Source: Ficedula albicollis
Lineage: Eukaryota > Chordata > Aves > Passeriformes > Muscicapidae
Length of the DNA stretch: 64,000 bases
Direction of reading: 5' to 3'
Assembly: GCF_000247815.1 (NCBI RefSeq)
Contig: NC_021674.1
Coordinates: 8,562,077-8,626,076 of the forward strand
The notes beneath the pieces were generated by a model, which worked only from the letters and a program-made list of their open reading frames with translations, ran no database searches and was not told the origin of the DNA. A program made the translations under genes and the position numbers. How positions within the stretch are numbered: the stretch's first letter is position 1; every line of letters starts with the position of its first letter. Of this stretch, positions 1-13,900 are shown piece by piece.

Positions 1-1728
1 ACCAAAAAGAAAAAAAAAAAAAGAAAAAAAATTAAAAATTAGTCACATAGGTGAGGAATGTATCAAGTAACAGCCACAGGCTCCTGATGCCAAGATTATG
101 GTTCAGTGCCCCCTCTCCTTCTCAAAAACACAGCTCACACACTTTCAGTTCTGGTTGAGGGTTGTTTTGCATTTTTGTTTGTTTTTTTTTTTTTAATAAA
201 AGGTGGCTTCCAGATACCTAATCAGTATTGTGCTGTTTGTACAGGACAAACAAACCTAAAATACTCAAATGCACAAGTCAAAACAAGCTGTTTCAAACTG
301 CTCAGCAGTGCAGGCTCAAGCACTTATTTGCAATGGCTTTACTCTTTGTACAATCAGTTCTATATGTAGCAATGACTGTATATAAAGAATATAGTACATA
401 CTATTGTTTTCATTGTCAATTTACAAGAGAAAAAAAAATAAATATTTTCCATTCTTATTATACATTAACACTTCAGTAGAAAGTTACAGCTGTTGTGTTG
501 GCATGACCTGCAACGTCAGGAGGAGAAGAGACATGCATACTTATCTATTAAGAACTCTAAACTATGACTTTGTAATAAATTACAGAGGATAGATACCAGC
601 CAACAAAATACTGATTATCTGAATTCAGTACATTTGTGATTCTTGCTCCATGGTAAAAGCCAAAAATCTTGCAAAATACAAAAGCCAGTAGCTTGCATTA
701 TGTAAGTAAGACAAACCACATATGGTATAGCCTCTTCTCCAAATGTTTGTGAATAACAGGCTTGTGGTTTCTCAGGCAAAGGAGATTAACTTGTTGAGTT
801 GATCCTTGCACCCTTCACACATAACTAGCACCATAAAGATGCAAGGACCTCAGCAAACACCTAAATTTCATGCTTAATAGATAAAGCATGCATTTTGTAG
901 AGTTTGTGCAGGGTACATACTCTGTTCGTTAAGGTTACTGTGCAAAAAAGATTCTCTACCACTGAAGATGTTTCTGTAATTCTGCTAAGATTATTAGCAA
1001 CATTGTTAAAGTTTAGCAGGCCTGTGTGCGATTAATGAAAAACCTGCACTCGTGGTTCCCCCCTGATTGCTGTGCACGGGCACTGTACCACTGAACTGAG
1101 AGCTGAGGAAACAAAGGCAGCAGCCTGAACGTCCAATGAAGTGGGGAAAGATGAGCTGCAGTTTGCTAAAAACATAAAAAAGTATTTTAAAATGGCACAA
1201 AGCTTTGTACAGGTGGATCTACCAGTGCAAATACATATGCATGAGGTACCAATTCGTTCAGATCTTTTTACAGGCCAGATCTATTTATGTGTCTTAAAAT
1301 CACTCTCAATTTCCTGCTATCAGATAAATGCTACAGCTTGTCAGCATGAAAGTAAAATCAAAATCAAAACAAATTTTCAGCATATTCAATATCAGATTAT
1401 TGTAACTTCTCTACAATTTAGTTTGTAAGCTTTCACTACTGAAACTGCTTAATTAATTTTTGGGTTTTTTTAAAGCACTAGTGATAATTTTCAAGATTTT
1501 AAATAATTTGAGGAAAAAAGTTTAAACTGTATATGTAAATTGGAACAATAATTATAACTGGCTGAATATTTTAACATTGTTTGAAATTTTACTAAGTACT
1601 GTTAGGAAGGAGGAACACAGTTATTGCTATTTGAAGACTTAAAATTAAAGCAAAACAATCTGAAAGCATAGACAGAACTATTCCAATGGTAAAACTTTTA
1701 TAGATATAAAACAGCATTCTGCCTAAAA
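1..1728 (-). other. GPCPD1: GPCPD1 3' untranslated region (probable)
   Basis: This stretch lies directly downstream of the stop codon, is AT-rich and shows no coding exon on either strand. I found no AATAAA on the minus strand. One ATTAAA is present at 192-197, before a run that reads as A-rich on that strand. The mRNA may therefore end near 170, or continue past the window edge, as expected if the 3' UTR is as long as in mammals (inference). Confidence 0.6.
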
Positions 1729-1933
1729 TTAGTCCTTTTGCATCTGAACACTCTTCAAGTTATCTATAGCTTTCTCTTCCAGGTAATTAAGATGGCATTT
1801 ACATGGAGCTATGGATTTGAAGTGGCTAACTGGGGGGCACACACAGCTTTTCAACTCTGGCAGTTCTCTCTTGAGACGTTCCAGCTGCTCCACCTGGAAT
1901 ACATTTGGTTGTTCAGGATTTGAGTCGTATATC
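1729..1933 (-). CDS. GPCPD1: GPCPD1 last coding exon and stop codon
   Basis: The acceptor TTATTCAG is followed by [20 protein letters not shown] and [18 protein letters not shown], matching the family. The remaining tail ([29 protein letters not shown], stop TAA at 1729-1731) differs from the human C-terminus as I recall it. The preceding intron is about 6.95 kb. Confidence 0.93.
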
Positions 1934-4900
1934 CTGAATAAATGAGAGAAGAAAAAACACTGATCAGTATAACTAGCAGTCCACAGAAATGCACAGCAGA
2001 TGAAGCACCTGGTTTTTCCTTAAAAGAGCAAAATTAGGTCCCAAGGACAGTTTGTTTGGGGTTAGTACCCTACGTTTTGCTACTCATCTCATAATATAAA
2101 ACGGTATTCCTTTTTCACAGACTAGTTAGTGTTTCATTGGATATACTAAGAAACTACAAATGTGATTTTACAGGTGGCACAAAGCAGTGAAACAAGAGCA
2201 GTGCTCCAGGCTTCAAAGTTCAAAGCATAAGAAATTTCAGAGCCCAGAGATTATTTGAAGACTGTGATATACTGCTTGCACATAATACTGCATGGAGTGT
2301 ATACTTACTGTTTCAAGAAGCATTTCAGCTCCACACAGCTCAGTTTAAATTACCATAATTATCACCACAATATTAAGTGAAGAGTGAAAAACAGAAAATC
2401 TGACCTCTCTCCACACCTAATGCAAATTAACCATCCATACTATTTAAACAGTCTATCCTCTTTTCACTTTCTTGTTTTCACACAAGTAAACAAAGCCGCA
2501 GGATTTGAAATGTCAGCATCATACCAGATTGTCCAAATCCAAGCCACATTTTGAGTGACAGTGTAAACACTGAGCACAACTCAAACACTATTATGGTCTA
2601 ATTCATTACAAAGAAAAGCATTGGTGCTCCTGTAACCTAACACTGGCACAACACTTATTGTAGCAAGAATATACCTTGATTTCCCAACATTAATTTCTAA
2701 CATCTGCATGTTTATATCCAAAATTTTAATCCTGGCACCCAGTTGCTCTCACTTTCAGATGTTGCACACACACAGCTCCAGGTATTGCAGGTTTTATCTC
2801 CTTCAAATGAAAACTTCTGCAAAAAATTACTCCAGCTTTTGCTTCAGTCTTTAAGAATGCTCATACTTCACTTATGATTCCTTCAAGGAAGTAGTTCGTT
2901 TTTATTTCATCATCCTTTGTGTCTCACACATTTTCAAGTCATGCCCAAAAGGAACCAATGCCACTATGTACAATGTAGTGCTGATGTGAGAGAGTGTGAG
3001 GTGCCCTTTTACCCTGACAAGACAACTTGTGAACTGCTGGCAACTCCAAGACACCAAAAACAACATGCAGCTCAAAGATGGGTACAATAACGGGATTCAA
3101 GTGAGGAAACATTTCCACAGGAAATACTGATATGGATCACAGTAAGGTCAAGGACAATTTCTGTGAAGAAACTCCTGGAAGTGAGGATAGATGCTGTCCA
3201 GTTTGCTGAAATTCAAACAAATTTGCCCAATGGAAGCTTTCTGCAAAGTAACAGCTCTCCTTCCTTCCTGTGCTTCTGTCAGTTGAGTCAGCTGACACCT
3301 TAGGAATTTCCCTGCGAATTCCAGACAAAACACTGAAACTCGAGGATGGTTTTCTACACAAAACACACATTAGCAACTAAGAATCAAAGTCCTTCCCATC
3401 AGTTAGACACTAAAACAGCAAAAGCATGGCTCTTCTAAGCCCCTTGCTCCTAGGACGTGGCTAGGCATGTTTCTAAGCAGCTTCTGTATTTTATTACTAC
3501 TTCTTTACTACAAGTATAAACTCTTTAATTTCTGCTCCATTCTAAATTCCTTTCAATTTGAGATTCTGGAAAAATTCAACCCTCCAAGCTCCTTTCAAGC
3601 TGTCCACTAGAGCCAGTCCAGTTCAAGGTGTGTATATGGTTTCTTCTAAACCAAAGGCAGAGAAGACAACTCAAAGCAAAACTTCACAATTTCCTGACCC
3701 TACTTTTTGTTTGGGTCCACAACAGTACACTACCAGTTTGCAGCAACAGAGCTCCAGTACTTCTCCAATTATTTCCAATATCACTGTAAAGATAAAGAAT
3801 AAAATCTCATCCTCCATCTATTCTCCATTCTTCAAGAGGACAATTATTTGTAATCAACTAAAGTTTCCACCAAAGTTTCTCCATCTGGCCTCCTCTTAAT
3901 AAGCAAGCCCTGCAGAAGACTGAGAAGTCCTTTAAACATTACTTTTTAAAGTAAGCACCTTCCACAAAAGACTTGCAGGACGTTGCAGGGCTCTGCAGTG
4001 GGTGTAAAACAGAAGTGTTTGGCTCCTGAAGGGTGTTCTGCAACCTCTGAAAACACATACAAAACAAGAGGCAGCAGCACTGAAATACTGTTTTCATGCT
4101 CAAAAGATTTTCTGAAGCTTTTGATTAAAGCTTTTGACTTTTCTTTAGATCAAGAAAAACTTGAGTTTACTTTGCATTTCACAAAATAGGGAAACAGACT
4201 GTCACTGCATAACATCTTAATTCAATCACTGAGTAGATTATAAATCAACTCATACTCACTTCCTCCACATATCCATGCTGTTATTTAAGTAACATGCAGT
4301 TTCAGGCAAACAGGGCAGCCCAGATTTCAGCAGTCCTCTGCTTTCAAAAAGTGTTTAAAATGCTTTTGATTACCAGGTAAATTTGTGTAAATGTTGGGAA
4401 GTTACTAATACCAATCAAGCACAGCTTTTGTCTGTAAATGCAACATGCAGCCTAAGGAACTGTAGTGTTTGGACAAAGCTGTCATGGAAAAGCTCTCATC
4501 ATCCATGTTTTTGGAAATACTGATTTAGTATTTTTACGCACTTCTGTGTATAATTCAACAAACAAAATTCAGATAATGTAAAGTGAATGAGAAAAGATGA
4601 TGCAAGTGTAAACTAGCACCCACCCCTCTCCACATTGGTATTTAATATACAGCCAGCAGGTGTGAAAACACAAGGCTGCTTTGTTCTTATTGAGTTAAGT
4701 ATATTCAAATACAGAAATATTTTCTGGACTGTTTACAAAGCCTATCCAGGAGAAAAGCACCAGATCCATCCTGCATCCCAGAAATCCTGCTTTAAAAATC
4801 AGCATTTTAACCAAGCTGGAGAATTTCACAATAGATTGAAATTTCTTCTCTAATTAAAATCTAAGCATCAGACTAATAAAGTATTTTAAAGATGAGATTT

Positions 4901-7900
4901 CTGTGCAGACAGAAGATACCAAATCATGCACACAAAGTGCTTTCCTGTGTAAGAGTCCAAATAAAAGCCTGAAGGCAGATGTGGCACCTTTCTGTAGAGG
5001 GTGCCCTTTTAATTCAAATAATTTGGTTAAACACTGAGACAAATGGTAGTTGAGCATGGGAAATTGGAGAATATCATCTCAGCATCCCAGAACATCTGTT
5101 TGGATTAATGACTTTGGGTATATGTAATAATCTGCAGCCCAAGTGGAGAAAGGCCTGGATGGGGGGAGGGAGTGCATTTGTGTTCTTTCCTCTGCCCCAG
5201 TGAGATCAGCCTTTTAATATTTTTGGCATTTGTAAGCTTCCCAGATTTAGTCTTGCAGTTTTCTTTCATGCAAAGCAAAGCCAGACCCCCTACCTGCATT
5301 TTTTTTTTGCCCAGTGCATGGTATCACCAACTTTTGGTATTCAGGACACAGTTTTTCTGCCATCTTCACAACTGGCTACAGTGTTTTGGTCAATTCTACA
5401 TGGATGATTAAAGTTTGGAAAAAAAATAGCTTACAGAAATAATCTCTATGCACACAGTTCATAATCTCAGAAATAACTACTGCACACAGTAAGTCAATGC
5501 TACATACAAGCAATCTAAAATTCACTAAAATTCCTCTATTCACTTCCTAGATTATTCAGATAATTAGCACTTAACATGGTGCAAGTAAAGGTCTAGTAAA
5601 CAGCAACACAAAATACCATATTTGATAGATATCTGGACTTGGCCATAAATCCAGAGAACAAAGATTTTGCAGAAACCATGGAAGCATCATCTTAATTCAG
5701 CCCTGGAAATATTCTGGAATTTGAAGACACAACGACAGCATGAACTGGCTTTACACTAAAACAGATTACTGCAGTCCCTACTTATTTCTACACCTTGGAA
5801 CACCCACATCTCTCTTGAGCTCTGCTTTTTAGATTTAGTTTTAAATTTATTTATGTCTAAACTCCAAACAACACAGAATATAGATGCTGACACCATACCT
5901 ATTTGAACTCTTAGTATCAACTTCAAGTCTCAAATGATCTGAAAGACTGGTTCTTTTACCCAGCAGTTCCAGCTGTGAGTGGAAACATTGGCTGCCAGGT
6001 TTTACATTCCTACATTCCAGGACTTGCAGGTACCATCTGCATTTCAAATTATCCACCTTGAGACAGCTGATGAAACTTTCAGAAAGTCATGTCCCTAATC
6101 TGTATTAAGATTGAATTTAATTTTAATCACACAATCAGTAAAACTTGAAAAGTAATTAAGAATTGCAAAGGGACACCCCATTATTTGTTTTAGCCTACAG
6201 ACAACAAGAGAAGTGACATTTAGAAATTACACTTAACAAGCCTGCAATAACAGCTTTGGAGTTACTACTAATTTTGGGGTTCCTCTCCAAAAAATGGGAA
6301 GATGTTGAAGTGGAAGTGATAGAGGAGGCAGGCAGTGAGAGGAGGGATGAACACTATTAAGAATCCAGATGATCTAAACAGTGAAGGAAGGTTAAGAATT
6401 TTTTGTTCAGTTAAATCTACAAGGGAATTCAGCCTTCCAATGAATTGGCTGGTTATCAAAAAGTGAGATTAAAGGTGTTCTACTGTCCTACTACAACTGA
6501 AAACAAACCAAACAGTACAACAGGACACAGAGTGACACGTAGCCGACTTGCAGCCTCAACATAAATGCCACAACATTTAAGTAGTGTGGAGTATCTAAAG
6601 CAATAAAAGTAACATGAAGTCAGAAATTAGGCTGTCACCTGCTTTACTGTTTTACCATAGTAGTGAATATCTACTGCACCAGGAGTAATTAAGAACTCTG
6701 GAAGGCTGGACTTGTAGACATGAGACAAAGAGAAATTTTACAAACACTTTATGCAGCAGTGTTTGATTAAAACACCCCACCAGCAATGCATCACTTGAAC
6801 TTATGCATACCTTAGAATAAAATCTCATTACCCTATGACTGCACACTATGTAGGTTAGAGGATTGTTTCAGCTGCATTCTAGTCCAGAGGTATTTTCCAC
6901 TGACTAAAGGGGGCCCCAGTCCTGAGCAGCAGCAGAGGTGCAACACAGCACTCCTCAGTGTAAAAATATAGTCATTCCTTTTTTACTGACAATGAACAGG
7001 AAACATTCTGTACAGCACAAGAAGTGACACCTCTGGCAAATCTGAGAAGCAGTGCAGCCACCTTAAAAGGACTCTCAGCAGTCGACTACAGATTGAAGAG
7101 AGTTAACTATTTTTATTTTTACACTCAGAGCCTAGAACTCTAGGAGCAAATATATTTGATTTCTTGCCCCTAGATATGATTAAATTAACTCTCAGTTTTC
7201 ACTTTATAAAACAGAGCTTTTGACAGTTATTGATTCCCCTTTCTTTGGCTTTTTTTGGTTTTGTTTTTTTTCCCCAGGTTAAACAATACACAAAGCAATA
7301 CTCTTGCTAAAGCAGAAGGTTTGAAGGCCTTCTGTAGTTTGAAACTTCAGTTACACTTAATGCTTTCCCAATTATCTTCTTATCTCTCAGAAATTCTAGT
7401 TTAATACAGCTTTTCAAATTAAACTTCATCTCATAATGGTGAATTTCTAATCTTCAGAGACAAAAGAGCTAAAACTCTGGGTTTTTGTAAGCAACCAAAT
7501 AACACAACAAAACTTTTGTTCAAACATCTAACACAGTATTCTGATATCTCTACCTGAATTTTTGGATGTAACAGCTTTAAAACTTTGGGTTTTTGCAACC
7601 AACCAAATAACACGACAAAACTTTTGTTCAAACATCTAACACAGTATTCTGATGTCTCTACCTGAATTTTTGGATGTAACAGCTACTTTCTGAAATTACT
7701 AATTTGACAGTTTGCCCTGGAGTCACTATTCTGATATCTCTACCTGAATTTTTGGATGTAACAGCTACTTTCTGAAATTACTAATTTGGCAGTTTGCCCT
7801 GGAGTCACTCCAAGCTGATTTTAATAGGAAAAATAATTCACAGCTTTAAAACACAACAGAATGTTGTGTTAACTATTTCTACAGCTTAATGTAGAATGCT

Positions 7901-10900
7901 GAAACTTCCAGTCAAACAATGTTTTCCTCACCATATCACATACATAACTTTAAAATTACTATCGGGACTATTGGTAGCACCTTAAACATGTATGCCATGC
8001 ACTAGTTCTTTAAAGAACCAAATTACATTTACATTTATCTTGGGGAAAAACAAAAGTTATTTTGCTTCATATATAGCTGAAAGAGTAGGAACTCGTGTTA
8101 GACTTGCTCTTGATCTGGTTTTATGGGGTCCTCGGGCTTTCTGTACTCAGTCTAAAACTCTGGGTTTTTGTAAGCAACCAAATAACACAACAAAACTTTT
8201 GTTCAAACATCTAACACAGTATTCTGATATCTCTACCTGAATTTTTGGATGTAACAGCTACTTTCTGAAATTACTAATTTGGCAGTTTGCCCTGGAGTCA
8301 CTCCAAGCTGATTTTAATAGGAAAAATAATTCACAGCTTTAAAACACAACAGAATGTTGTGTTAACTATTTCCACAGCTTAATGTAGAATGCTGAAACTT
8401 CCAGTCAAACAATGTTTTCCTCACCATATCACATACATAACTTAAAAATTACTATCGGGACTATTAGTAGCACCTTAAACATGTATGCCATGCACTAGTT
8501 CTTTAAAGAACCAAATTACATTTACATTTATCTTGGGAAAAACAAAAGTTATTTTACTTCATATATACAGCTGAAAGAGTGGGAACTAATGTTAGACTTG
8601 CTCTTGATCTGGGTTTATGGGGTCCTCGGGCTTTCTGTACTCAGTCAAGCAAGCAGCAACATGACATTTCACCAGAATTAATTTACAACAGTTTCTAAGC
8701 TTGATGATGATGATTATTATTTTAAAAACCCACAATTAAGTACCTGTCATATATCAACCCATGAACACCATATTCTTTCAACTTCCTTCAAGCAAGCAGC
8801 AACATGAAATTTCACCAGAATTAATTTACAACAGTTTCTAAGCTTGATGATGATGATTATTATTTTAAAAACCCACAATTAATTACCTGTCATATATCAA
8901 CCCATGAACACCATATTCTTTCAACTTCCTCCTGTTATCTGGGTCATTTGCATCATCACCCCATGAAAAAATAACCAGGCCTTTGGATATGGCCCGTTTA
9001 ATAAACCCTGGATTCCTCAGGAGGTCTTCAGAATGCACATTAATTCCCTGAAACACAAAAGACTTCAATTAAAATCCACATCTCTGAGACACTCAGATTT
9101 TTAATCTTTTGACACTAGCAGCTTTTTACTTATTTTATCCATAACAATAAAAAATTAATACAATTACAGTTTATTTATACTGCTATTTTTAAAACATTGT
9201 ACTAAAAAGCATTTAAACCAATGAACAGTTTTTTGGCAGTTACCCAATATTAGTGTATTTCTTTTGTGAGATTAGTCGTAATTTAAAGCATTAGTGTCAA
9301 AAATGATAGATTTAAAACAAGCAGTAATAATTTAGTTTGATTTCAACTTGTCAGCTTACCAGCAAGTTTTCAAACTGTGCAAAGTTAATGGCAATTGGAG
9401 TTGTGCGAGATCGGAGATCCATAAGCTCTGGATAGAGTTTAGATTCCCCTTGGGTGAGAAATAACACAGGATACTTGTTTTGCTTATGTCGGATCCTGCC
9501 AGGAAAAAAGCCCACAAGTAGCAAATGAAAAAAAAACAAACTGAAAAAATAAAAATTTTATCTCACTGTTTCGAAGGGAATTCTTCTCTTTCCTGCATGT
9601 TTTCCTAGTTCCTAGCTGGTGCAAGGAGATGGTCCCACAGTTTAGCATCAAACTGTGTGACAAACTGCTCAAATGAGTCCTTTTGCCACTACTGGAGATT
9701 ACCACACAGGTTAAGGGAGGCTAGACTTGATGTTGAACTCAGCCCCTCATCCTCAAAATGCTTATATATAACCCCAAAAGGCCATTTAATTCTGTAATTT
9801 TCTTCTTAAATGCACAGATTCCTGATGGTCATGAGGATCCACAATAGGAATTTCTAAACATGGTTAACATACAGCCCCTAAACTTACTAATCCATTTTTC
9901 AAACTGGATACTGAAACAAGATGAATTGTTCCTAAGTTAGGCTTGCACACTCTTCTGACTGGAAAAAACTTGGGGATACCAGAAGAAACCCTGACCTTTT
10001 TTGTTGTGCTAAGAAAGAGTGAAGCATCCAGAAAGGTACTTGACAAAAATATCCACTATGGCTTTGTTCTCGTATTTTATTTTTGGCTCATTTCAGATGG
10101 CAAAATGGTCTCATTCCAGTTCTCAACTATTTTGGCACCCAAATTTTATGTCTAAGCAAAACACCTGTTATTTATTTCTTGGTGTGTATTTTTAAATACA
10201 AAGTAAATTTTACCAAATAAAAATAAATTTCAAAACCGAAGTACATTATTTCTCTCTTCTTAACTTACATTGTACAAATATCTGCATGAAAAGAAGAAAA
10301 CACAATTCTTCTTTTTCCAGCATTCATCAAAACAGTTTTCAGAATAATATCTAGAAAAAGGTTCATATCAAAGTAAGTTGACAAGTTGCCATCCCATTGT
10401 CCATCCTAGAAAAAGAAAGCACAAGTTTGAGTCACTTAAATTAATGGTTGCTAAAATTATTTTTAACCAGCAATGGTCTCTCAGTCAACCTGACCAAAGT
10501 GAGAATTCAGTTGGCCAGTCTGAACACAGAAGCAATCCTTCAGTTTAAGTGCTGGTTACAGCTCTCCAGGACTGGCAGCCTGAGAGGTGCAGCTGAATTC
10601 TCACAGCAGTAAAATTCACTGAAAAATTCTGGTCTCCCCATCCAAGCAATGCATTCCTAGGAAGCTTATTACAGCTTCAAAAACACAAAGAAATACCCTG
10701 AAGACCAGCAATTATAGCAGCTACTCTCTGTTATTTTTAGCATATTGACTTCCACCTACCACTCTCCTTAGCTTCCTTCCCCCACACCAGGCTTCCAATC
10801 CCAGCCTTTACAACCATTTCCCTCTGGACTGAGTGCTGCACAATCCAGCTGAGTAGGCAACCCTGCTGACTAGAAGGAAGCAGCTGCCTGCATTACTGCA

Positions 10901-13900
10901 CCATGTTGCAGTTGCTCCTGCACTGGGCCAGGAGAGGTTGAATTTCTTGGTCTCCTACCAAATGCAGTCTGAGCTGCATTCTGATCCCAACCAATCCTAT
11001 AAATACTTTTTATCATTTTAAGAATAAGTCTGTTCATTTGTTGGAGTGGTGCTACTATATCCCCAGTTTAAGAACAATGCATTATTTAAAAAAAAAAAAA
11101 AAAAAAAAAAAAACCCCACAAAAATTATGCCTTTGCAGATCATAAATTATCACATCAAATTACAAGCTTTGGCCATGAGAATGCCAAAGAATCCAAGTAA
11201 ATCAGGTGTATGCTTACTCACCCTTTGTTGGGAGATCCATTTTACTTCTATGTTGAATCCAACATCATCAGAAACAGACTCCAGGACCTGAAAAAAATTT
11301 ACTATGAAGAGACCCCACAGCAAAGGAGTACAACAAAGCACTATGAGTGTAATTGTTGGGAGAATGCATTGGAATTTAATGTTAATGGTGTCTAACAGTA
11401 GAATTAAAAGCCCTAGGTTTTTAATATTTTATACAACACACATATGCACACATTTCTATTCCAACTTAAACTTAATGAATACATAAAAGTGGATAAAATC
11501 TTAAGGACAAGATTTTGACAAGGTATAATTGTGAGTCAAGCCACCTTAACACATGAGAAAATGCCCCATTTGTACTCCTAAACAAAAAATGGTTTTTCTT
11601 TCTCCAGAAAGTTCTTTTGAATGCAAAAAGCATCTTAAGTATGAAATCCAGGAGCTTGCCATTACAATGATAAAAGCTCTTTAATGTAAAATTTTTGTAA
11701 GGTAGTATTTGCAAGGTGATTTCAAAAGGTGGAGCTAACACAAACCAATCTTAAATGGAAACACACTGGAAATTCACTCAACACTTCTCAGTGTCTGGCA
11801 CTGAGAGATGGCCAAGACACTGTGAGGAACTGCCAAAGATCAGGTGTGGTTTCTTTCAAAATTAGAAACAACTGTTAATGTATTAACAGGCAATGCCCAC
11901 ATGTTAACCAGCTGTAAAACTGAGTGCACCCTGAGCTACACAGCTTTGAATTCAGAAGCTTGAAATACACACAGACTGTTACTTGTAAGCACTGAAAACC
12001 CTCCAGTGTGCAACAATAAAACCCCTGTTCTCAGTTTCAGCATTGATACCAGAGGCCTAAACCAAAAAATCAATATCCCTTGCTATGTGAGCAAAGCTGA
12101 AAGTAAAACACAGATTTGCATGTTCCTCAGTTGTCTTGCTCCATATTCACTACTTACTCTTTGCAGAGAAGGAAATGGCTGCATCTCAAAAGCAGAGTTC
12201 TCGTCATCTTTAAAAGAGGCTGGAAAGAAATATAAAATATTGAATAAAAACAGAAGCATAATCTCAGTAATGCCAGCAAGAAAAGACTTGCTCAAAATCG
12301 TAAGGCCTTTAGGAGTGAACAATGAAATCAGGTCTCCCTTTTGATTACCTACACCTTTTCCTCTGACACTGACATACTTCCATTATGGTGTATTCCAATT
12401 CCTGGTTTGGAATTTAAAATTTTGCCACAATATATATCAGAATGCCTTCTCCTATCCCATATCACTTCACTCAGTGAATTACATCCTTGGCTATCAAGGC
12501 TTGTTTGGCTTTTTTTTTTAATCTTTTCTTATACAGGTAGGATGTATGAGATAAGTTGCTGTCCCCACAAAGGGGATAATACATGCCAAAAATTAACAGT
12601 ACTGATAAGACATCCTATAGCAATTACCCAAGTTCTTGTCAGCAGTTCTGAAGAGCTGAAGGTTCAGTTGGAGAAGCATAAGATGGAAACACTAGTGACA
12701 ATTTTGTAATGATTATTCAGAAGTACATATTGATCTATGTATTTGCCTTCTACCCTTCTGTCCCTGCTGCCCAAGGGAGTAACTTCTGTTCAGATACTTC
12801 CTTTCCAGTAAAGAACTCTACAGCATGCACAAAATTTCCCAAGGGAATAACTTCTGTTCAGATACTTCCTTCCCAGTAAAGAACTCTACAGCATGCACAA
12901 AATTAACTATGTAAGCATTTAGAAATGTTTAGCACAAATGTGATTACAACAAGAAATCACAGAATTTATATAATTACATGGTAATAAATCAATCCCAACA
13001 CACTTTCCAAACTAGTACATACCATTGTGATCTTTGACTTTCAGGGCTGTCACGTGAGCCAGCTGAAGAGCATAAGAGCAACATTAACACTCCACCCACA
13101 TGTTCCTACATGTAAAACATAGCTAATTTTGTTTGTAAGTTTTGTTTAAAGTTTTAACTATGTAAGCATTTAGAAATGTTTAGCACAAATGTGATTACAA
13201 CAAGCAATCACAGAATTTATATAATTACATGGTAATAAATCAATCCCAACACACTTTCCAAACTAGTACATACCATTGTGATCTTTGACTTTCAGGGCTG
13301 TCACGTGAGCCAGCTGAAGAGCATAAGAGCAACATTAACACTTCACCCACAGGTTCCTACATGTAAAACATAACTAATTTTGTTTGTAAGTTTTGTTTAA
13401 AGTTTAAAAGTCTATTACAGACACAGCTTCAGTAATTTGTGAAAGAATAAAAGACATAGTAGTACAGTACACATCACAATCTTCTTTCAAACTCTGTTTT
13501 AAAGATCTCAATGAAAGCTCAAAACCAAACTGAAAACATTCTCACTGAAAATTCAGAAATTAAGGGTAAATCTATAATTCAACATCAAGATGTGAAGAAG
13601 TCTGAACACTAATCCCTCCTCTGTGTTTCAATCCAGCAGAAGGCTGACCTGTTTTATATTACAGTCACACATACTGAGCTAGAATCAGGCCAGACACAGC
13701 CAACTCCCTTGCTCCACTTGAATTCTCTCTCCACAAAAAGGAGAAGACCAAGTACTATTAAGTAAAAAAAATCATATGGTTCTTGGACCAGCCAGATGGT
13801 TTCCTTGAGTGAGGGCAAGCATCTCAGCAGGGTCCTCAGGAGCCCACTCATCCCCTGACTTTTTTTATCTGGACAGGGCACTTCTGCTTGGAAGGTAGAA

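Larger units (their letters stand above)
1934..8886 (-). other. GPCPD1: GPCPD1 last intron
   Basis: The intron spans about 6.95 kb. The 1934-7460 part is AT-rich, with no exon or transposon I can recognise. The 7469-8787 part is the nested duplication array and the partial exon copy. Confidence 0.8.
12903..13404. repeat. Tandem duplication, 251-bp unit, containing a GPCPD1 exon
   Basis: The two copies are 12903-13153 and 13154-13404. They differ at only a handful of single bases (for example AAGAAATC against AAGCAATC and CATAGC against CATAAC). Each copy holds one identical 40-nt coding exon with both splice sites. Confidence 0.95.
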
